37,103 bases of DNA from Candidatus Limnocylindria bacterium. GTDB lineage: Bacteria > Chloroflexota > Limnocylindria > P2-11E. The notes beneath the pieces are model-generated. The model made no database searches and was not told the DNA's origin. It worked only from the letters and a program-made list of their open reading frames with translations. A program made the translations under genes and the position numbers. This document shows, piece by piece, positions 29,902-37,103 of the stretch. Within the stretch, counting starts at the first letter, position 1. Every line of letters starts with the position of its first letter. Location: the NCBI GenBank assembly GCA_036523395.1, contig DATDEH010000105.1, positions 1 to 37,103 on the forward strand, read 5' to 3'.

Positions 29902-30924
29902 ATGGGTGTGCGCATCGGCATCAACGGTTTCGGACGCATCGGCCGGCAGTTCCTCAAGGCGGTCCTGGAGCGGCACCCTGAGCTCGAGGTCGTCGCCGTG
30001 AACGATCTCACGGACCCGCAGATGAACGCCTACCTGTTCAAGCACGACACCAACTACGGCGACTTCAAGGGCGAGGTCTCCGCCAGCGCGGACTCGCTCG
30101 TGATCGATGGCCACAGCATCAAGGTGCTGCAGGAGAAGGATCCCGCCAAGCTCCCCTGGAAGGCGCTCGACGTGGACATCGTCATCGAATCGACCGGCTT
30201 CTTCACCGATGGGACGAAGGCGAAAGCCCACCTGGACGCCGGTGCGAAGAAGGTCATCATCTCCGCGCCCGCGAAGAACGAGGACGTCACCGTGGTCCTC
30301 GGCGTGAACGAGGAGCGCTACGACCCAGCCAAGCACAACATCATCAGCAACGCGTCGTGCACCACGAACGGCCTCGCGCCGGTCGCGAAAGTGCTCAACG
30401 ACGAGTTCGGCATCAAGAAGGGCTTCCTCACGACGGTCCATTCGTACACGAACTCGCAGCGCACGCTCGACACCGCCGCGAAAGAGCCGCGCGACGCGCG
30501 CGCGGCCGCGGAGAACATCGTCCCGTCGGAGACCGGCGCCGCGAAAGCGGTGGCGCTCGTGATCCCGGAGCTGAAAGGGAAATTCGTCGGTATGGCGTTC
30601 CGCGTGCCGACGTCGACCGTGTCCGTCGTCGACTTCGTCGCGACGCTCGGGCGGGAGGTCACGAAGGACGAGGTGAACGCGGCCTTCAAGCGCGCAAGCG
30701 AAGGCGACCTCAAGGGGATCATGGGTTACACGGAGGAGCCGCTCGTCTCGAGCGACCTGAAGGGCGATGACCGTTCCACGATCGTCAGCGCGATCGACAC
30801 GATCGTCCTCGGCGATACCGTGAAGGTCATCTCCTGGTACGACAACGAATGGGGTTACGCCTGTCGGCTCGCTGACATCGCCGCGTTCGTCGCGTCGAAG
30901 CTCCGCGTTCCCGCCGCGGCGTAG
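29902..30924 (+). CDS. gap: Glyceraldehyde-3-phosphate dehydrogenase, type I
   Basis: 340 residues from ATG with a strong ribosome site. The NAD-binding N-terminus is [17 protein letters not shown], with D35 in VAVNDLTDP favouring NAD+. The catalytic cysteine is C153 in [13 protein letters not shown], paired with H180 in [19 protein letters not shown] closes the protein as usual. The phosphate-binding stretch reads [12 protein letters not shown], where most enzymes have STGAAKAV after a threonine; the change is conservative. First gene of gap-pgk-eno, producing 1,3-bisphosphoglycerate, whose downstream product 3-phosphoglycerate is also the GpgS acceptor. Confidence 0.97.
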   Translation: MGVRIGINGFGRIGRQFLKAVLERHPELEVVAVNDLTDPQMNAYLFKHDTNYGDFKGEVSASADSLVIDGHSIKVLQEKDPAKLPWKALDVDIVIESTGFFTDGTKAKAHLDAGAKKVIISAPAKNEDVTVVLGVNEERYDPAKHNIISNASCTTNGLAPVAKVLNDEFGIKKGFLTTVHSYTNSQRTLDTAAKEPRDARAAAENIVPSETGAAKAVALVIPELKGKFVGMAFRVPTSTVSVVDFVATLGREVTKDEVNAAFKRASEGDLKGIMGYTEEPLVSSDLKGDDRSTIVSAIDTIVLGDTVKVISWYDNEWGYACRLADIAAFVASKLRVPAAA

Positions 30925-30930
30925 CTTCGC

Positions 30931-33434
<2,504 letters not shown>

Positions 33435-33437
33435 CCC

Positions 33438-35963
33438 GTGAATCAGCGTCTCGTCGTTCCGCTCTCTGCGCTCGGCGCGCACGATCTCCCGATCGCGGGC
33501 GGTAAGGGCGCGAACCTCGGCGAGCTCATCCTCGCGGGCTTCCCAGTTCCCGACGGCTTCGTGATCACCACCGACGCATACGTCGCGGCCGCGAGCGCGG
33601 CCGCGGTCGACCCGAAGGACCCAAAGGCGGCGCGCGCCAAGTTGATCGAGACAGCGATGCCGGCGGAGATCGCGAACTCGGTGCGCGATGCGTACCGCGC
33701 GCTCGGCGGCCGAGTCGCGGTGCGCTCGTCGGCGACCGCGGAGGACCTGCCCGAGGCGAGCTTCGCGGGACAGCAGGACACCATCCTCGACGTGGTGGGC
33801 GATGATGCGCTCCTCGACGCGGTCCGCCGCTGCTGGGCGTCGCTGTGGAACGAGCGCGCCGTCTCCTATCGGGCAACGAACGCGGTCGACGAGCGTGCCC
33901 TGCGACTGGCGGTCGTCGTGCAGCGGATGGTGCCCGCGACGATCGCGGGCGTCCTCTTCACCGCCGACCCCATCACCGGCCGCCGCCGGCGCGCCGCGAT
34001 CGATGCGGTGCGCGGGCTCGGCGAGCAGCTCGTATCCGGGGCGGTGAATCCGGATCACTACCTCGTCGACACGACGACCGGCGCGGTCCTCGAGCGCCGC
34101 GGCGACATTCTCGACGATGCTGGCCTACGCGAGATCGCGGCGATGGGCGCCCGCATCGAAGCGCACTATGGAAAACCGCAGGACATCGAGTGGGCGATCG
34201 ACGAACAGAAGCTGTGGATCGTGCAGTCGCGCGACATCACGACGCTGTATCCGATCCCCGCGAGCGCTCCCGATCCGGAGCGCGACCTGCGCGTGTACTT
34301 CTCGGCCAGTGTCGCGCAGGGCGTTCTTCAGCCCTTCACGCCGATGGGTATCGAGACCTTCCGGTTGCTCAGCGCGGCGTTCGCCTCCGCGGTTGGTAGG
34401 CCTCTCGCGGATCCGGCCGCAGGTGCGTCCGTCATCGCGGATGCGGGCCTGCGCCTCTGGGTCGATCTCGCCGCGGTCCTTCGGAACTCGGCCGCGCGGC
34501 AGATACCGGTCCGGGTGTTTTCCATCATGGAAGCGCGCAGTTCGGTGATCTACACGCGGCTGCTGGACGACCCGCGCCTCGCCCCGCGCGGTGGCTCGCG
34601 CATCCGCGCGATCGTTTCGATCCTTCGCGCGGTCGAGCACGCCGGAGTGCCGCCGTGGGTGATCCGCGCCTTCCTCCGTCCCGAGGCGACGCGCGACCGG
34701 GTCCTGCGCGACATGGAGTCGCTCGTCACGAGCGACGTGGGACCGCTCACGACACCGGGCGAGCGGCTCGACGCGTTCGAGCGTCTGCTCGTCACGATAC
34801 CGCCGCGCATGTTCCCGAGGCTTGTCGGGGTAGCCGCCGCCGGTCTTGTCTCGTACAACCGCGTCGCAAGACTGCTCCGCGGTGTCGCCAGCGATGACGA
34901 AATGCGGACGGTGCTCCGCGGCCTGCCCTTCAACCCGACGACCGAGATGGACCTGGACCTGTGGGCTATCGCGCGCCGCGCTCGCGACGATCCGTCGTCG
35001 CGCACAGCCCTGGCGGACCGGGCGCCAGTGGAGCTGAGCGCGGACTACCGACGCGGTGCACTACCGCCAGTGCTCCAGCAGGAGCTCGAGACGTTCCTGG
35101 TGCGGTACGGGCACCGTGCGATCGCCGAGATCGATCTCGGCCTGCCGCGCTGGTCGGAGGATCCGTCACATCTCCTTGGCGCGATCGCGAACTACCAGCG
35201 CCTCGACACGGCGGCTCTGGCCCCCGACGCGCAGTTCGCGCGCGGCGCGCGCGAGGCGGATGCGACGATCGCAACGCTACTGTCGCGGGTCCACGGTCCG
35301 CGTCGATTCGTCGCGCGAAAGCTCCTCCGACGGGTTCGCGCCCTCGCCGGCGTGCGCGAGGCGCCGAAGTTCCAGGTGGTCCGCGTCTTCGCCCGCGGCC
35401 GAGCGATCCTCGCGCCCGTGGGAGTGGCGCTCGCCGCCGACGGGCGCGTCGCCGCGGCGGACGACATCTGGTTCCTCACGCTTCACGACGCGCGTCGCGC
35501 GGTCGCCGGCGAGGACATGCACGCCCGCGTCGCAGAGCGTCGCGCGGAGTACCGCCGCGAGGAGCGGCGGCGTCACATCCCGCGTGTGCTCCTGTCGGAT
35601 GGGACCGACGCCGAGGCCGCGTTCGCCTCACCCGCGACTGACGGTGCGATCCGCGGCACGCCGGCATCACCGGGCACCGCGCGCGGCGTCGCGCACGTGA
35701 TGCTTTCGCCCGCAGGCGCACGGCTCGAGCCCGGCGAGGTCCTCGTCGCTCCGGCCACCGATCCGGGTTGGACGCCGCTCTTCCTCACGGCGAGCGCGCT
35801 GGTGATGGAGATGGGCGGGATGATGTCCCACGGCGCGGTCGTCGCGCGTGAATACGGGATACCCGCGGTCGTCGGCGTTCCGGAAGCGACAACGCGGATC
35901 GCGACGGGCGAGCACGTCGTCGTCGACGGCTCTGCTGGGACGGTCGCGCTCGAGGGGCCCTAG
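33438..35963 (+). CDS. Rifampin-phosphotransferase-like / PEP-synthase-like dikinase without the PEP-binding barrel
   Basis: 841 residues from GTG. The N-terminal ATP-grasp of the pyruvate phosphate dikinase family (GGKGANLGELILAGFPVPDG, VAVRSSATAEDLPEASFAGQQ, VLFTADPITGRR, DIEWAIDEQKLWIVQSRDI) is followed by a long helical middle domain (about 290-690). The swivelling phosphohistidine domain is at the C-terminus (GTPASPGTARGVAHV, MEMGGMMSHGAVVAREYG, with H798). The order ATP-grasp, middle, His domain and the length match rifampin phosphotransferases. The TIM barrel that binds PEP/pyruvate in PEP synthase is missing. The position after gap-pgk-eno suggests a metabolic role, the architecture suggests phosphorylation of another acceptor; I cannot decide. 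It ends with a 4-nt overlap (CTAG) with rpsT. Confidence 0.85.
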   Translation: MNQRLVVPLSALGAHDLPIAGGKGANLGELILAGFPVPDGFVITTDAYVAAASAAAVDPKDPKAARAKLIETAMPAEIANSVRDAYRALGGRVAVRSSATAEDLPEASFAGQQDTILDVVGDDALLDAVRRCWASLWNERAVSYRATNAVDERALRLAVVVQRMVPATIAGVLFTADPITGRRRRAAIDAVRGLGEQLVSGAVNPDHYLVDTTTGAVLERRGDILDDAGLREIAAMGARIEAHYGKPQDIEWAIDEQKLWIVQSRDITTLYPIPASAPDPERDLRVYFSASVAQGVLQPFTPMGIETFRLLSAAFASAVGRPLADPAAGASVIADAGLRLWVDLAAVLRNSAARQIPVRVFSIMEARSSVIYTRLLDDPRLAPRGGSRIRAIVSILRAVEHAGVPPWVIRAFLRPEATRDRVLRDMESLVTSDVGPLTTPGERLDAFERLLVTIPPRMFPRLVGVAAAGLVSYNRVARLLRGVASDDEMRTVLRGLPFNPTTEMDLDLWAIARRARDDPSSRTALADRAPVELSADYRRGALPPVLQQELETFLVRYGHRAIAEIDLGLPRWSEDPSHLLGAIANYQRLDTAALAPDAQFARGAREADATIATLLSRVHGPRRFVARKLLRRVRALAGVREAPKFQVVRVFARGRAILAPVGVALAADGRVAAADDIWFLTLHDARRAVAGEDMHARVAERRAEYRREERRRHIPRVLLSDGTDAEAAFASPATDGAIRGTPASPGTARGVAHVMLSPAGARLEPGEVLVAPATDPGWTPLFLTASALVMEMGGMMSHGAVVAREYGIPAVVGVPEATTRIATGEHVVVDGSAGTVALEGP

Positions 35964-36232
35964 GTCTTCTTGGTGCTCTTCGCTGCGCGCTTCGCGACGC
36001 GGCTGCGCTTGCGCCGTGCCGCGTTCTTGTGGATCGCGCCGCGCTTCGCCGCACGGTCGAGCATGCTCGCGGCTTCGGCCACGGCCTCCTGGACCGCCTC
36101 GCCGCCCTTCTCGATCGCGGAGCGCGCGGTCTTCACCGCGCTGCGCGCGGCCGAGCGCGCCACGGTCTTGATGGTGGTGCGACGCTGCGTCTGACGGATG
36201 CGCTTGAGAGCGGAGCGCTTCTTCTTCGCCAT
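35960..36232 (-). CDS. rpsT: 30S ribosomal protein S20
   Basis: 90 residues from ATG 36232, chosen because S20 begins MAKKKRSALKRIRQ; an in-frame ATG 18 nt further upstream lies within the promoter. The product is a Lys/Arg/Ala-rich three-helix bundle (RQTQRRTTIKTVARSAARSA, KGGEAVQEAVAEAASMLDRA, KRGAIHKNAARRKRSRVAKR) that binds 16S rRNA. The C-terminal tail KSTKKT is normal. It is transcribed alone, convergent with the phosphotransferase gene, sharing the palindromic CTAG as both stop codons, and divergent from murJ. Confidence 0.96.
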   Translation of the reverse strand: MAKKKRSALKRIRQTQRRTTIKTVARSAARSAVKTARSAIEKGGEAVQEAVAEAASMLDRAAKRGAIHKNAARRKRSRVAKRAAKSTKKT

Positions 36233-36241
36233 AGGGCCGGA

Positions 36242-36247
36242 ACGATA
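36242..36247 (-). promoter_or_regulatory. -10 box of rpsT, nearly leaderless
   Basis: TATCGT on the minus strand, then 9 nt, then ATG 36232, giving a leader of about 3 nt. The geometry matches the ABC ATPase promoter at 25814. Confidence 0.5.
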
Positions 36248-36288
36248 CACGACATCCGTCGCAGGACCGTATGGCCGCCCGGCTCGCT

Positions 36289-36294
36289 CATACT
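36289..36294 (+). promoter_or_regulatory. -10 box for leaderless murJ transcript
   Basis: CATACT, then CACGCG (6 nt), then GTG 36301. The 68-nt gap holds both this and the divergent rpsT promoter. No ribosome site precedes the GTG. Confidence 0.55.
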
Positions 36295-36300
36295 CACGCG

Positions 36301-37103
36301 GTGACGATGTCCATCGCTCGGGCGTCGCTCGTCATGATCGCCGCACTCATCGCCAGCCGGATCCTCGGCTGGCTTCGCCTTTCGGTCTTCGGTGCGACGT
36401 TCGGCGAGACGCCGCAGCTCGACGCCTTCTGGGCCGCCTTCCGCATCCCGGACGCGCTGTTCAACCTGGTCGTGGCGGGCGCGCTGGCATCGGCGTTCAT
36501 CCCGGTGTTCGCGGGCTACCTCGCGAAAGAGAACGAGGACGAGGCGTGGCACGTCGCGTCGAGCGTGATGAATGTCCTCGTCCTCGCGCTCGTGCTCCTC
36601 TCCGGTGTGATGTGGCTTGCCGCGCCGTGGATCGTGCCTACGCTGATCGTCTCGCCGGCTTTCGCGAGCCAGCCGGGTCAGCTCGACCTCACCATCGAGC
36701 TCACGCGGATCATGCTGCTCAGCCCGATCTTCATGGGGCTGTCCTCGCTGGTCACGGGAGTGCTCCAGTCATACCGGCAGTTCCTCGCCGGAGCGATAGC
36801 GCCTCTCGTCTACAACGGCGTGCAGATCCTCTTCGCGCTGTTCGCGTCGCCATTCGTCGGGATCAACGCTCTCGCGTACGGCGTCGTCGCCGGCGCGGTG
36901 ATGATGTTCCTCGTCCAACTGCCCGAGCTCACGTTCCGTCGCACGAAGTACCAGCTCACGTTCGATCTCGGCCATCCGGGCGTGCGTCAGATCTTCGCGC
37001 TGGCCGGGCCGCGAACCCTTTCACTCGGCGCGGTCCAGGTCGTGTTCTTCGTGGACACGTATCTCGCATCCGGCATGCGCCCCGGATCGCTCACGGCGCT
37101 GAA
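36301..37103 (+). CDS. murJ: MurJ/MviN-family lipid II flippase (C-terminus outside window)
   Basis: 267 codons from GTG, open at the window edge; the family is about 500 residues or more. The N-terminus MIAALIASRILGWLRLSVFG matches the MurJ signature, with the conserved arginines of the first helix, followed by LDAFWAAFRIPDALFNLVVAGALASAFIPVF. Later helices include RIMLLSPIFMGLSSLVTGVLQ and FALAGPRTLSLGAVQVVFFVD, both typical. MurJ moves lipid II across the membrane for peptidoglycan synthesis. It may instead be a mviN-like exporter of another polyprenyl-linked sugar, since Chloroflexota-type lineages often have several. The start is set by the leaderless promoter; ATG 36307 is an alternative. 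Confidence 0.92.
   Translation, partial: MTMSIARASLVMIAALIASRILGWLRLSVFGATFGETPQLDAFWAAFRIPDALFNLVVAGALASAFIPVFAGYLAKENEDEAWHVASSVMNVLVLALVLLSGVMWLAAPWIVPTLIVSPAFASQPGQLDLTIELTRIMLLSPIFMGLSSLVTGVLQSYRQFLAGAIAPLVYNGVQILFALFASPFVGINALAYGVVAGAVMMFLVQLPELTFRRTKYQLTFDLGHPGVRQIFALAGPRTLSLGAVQVVFFVDTYLASGMRPGSLTAL

Overview
The window is GC-rich, densely coded bacterial chromosome with 33 genes or gene remnants. I see no tRNA, rRNA, CRISPR array, insertion sequence or phage gene. A Ser/Thr kinase at the left edge and murJ at the right edge are cut by the window. Gene content and promoter style (leaderless starts behind TAnnnT-like -10 boxes, few Shine-Dalgarno sites, heavy use of GTG/TTG and apparently CTG starts) suggest a soil or freshwater Terrabacteria lineage, perhaps Chloroflexota. 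That assignment is inference; no marker here fixes the taxon.

Layout. 1-2137 (-): PAS-adenylate cyclase overlapping a transmembrane Ser/Thr kinase. 2212-4372 (+): two histidine-degradation genes, ftcD and hutI. 4373-5086 (-): pirin. 5159-7660 (+): coaD-coaX-coaBC. 7657-10046 (-): a GNAT acetyltransferase coupled to an exported BBE-type FAD oxidoreductase. 10179-12779 (+): a 45-residue basic protein, a HAD hydrolase lacking a normal start codon, panB and panE. 12776-13166 (-): a truncated, frameshifted yceI remnant. 13167-21528 (-): six genes, each overlapping the next by exactly 4 nt: GpgS-like glycosyltransferase, glycogen-debranching-type glycoside hydrolase, GT4 glycosyltransferase, Usp-Usp-GpgS fusion, panC, MFS exporter. 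21584-25191 (+): DedA and a PAP2-GH38 fusion. 25283-29876 (+): secreted protein, sugar-type ABC ATPase, DUF4388-like protein and ROK kinase. 29902-35963 (+): gap-pgk-eno plus a phosphotransferase built like rifampin phosphotransferase. 35960-36232 (-): rpsT. 36301-end (+): murJ.

How the genes fit together. Pantothenate/CoA synthesis is spread over three transcription units (coaD/coaX/coaBC, panB/panE, panC), with panD and coaE absent. The overlapping operon at 13-21.5 kb joined to the divergent DedA/PAP2-GH38 unit looks like a system for making, trimming and degrading glycosylated glycerate solutes (glucosylglycerate or mannosylglucosylglycerate) or a related glycoconjugate. It contains two GpgS-like synthases, a GT4 enzyme, a glucosidase and a GH38 mannosidase fused to a membrane phosphatase. 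This is the best candidate for an undescribed system.

Genome style is itself notable. All four convergent gene pairs overlap or abut at their stop codons. Seven starts lie exactly 6 nt after a -10 box. NTGA start-stop overlaps occur with all four first bases, including CTGA.
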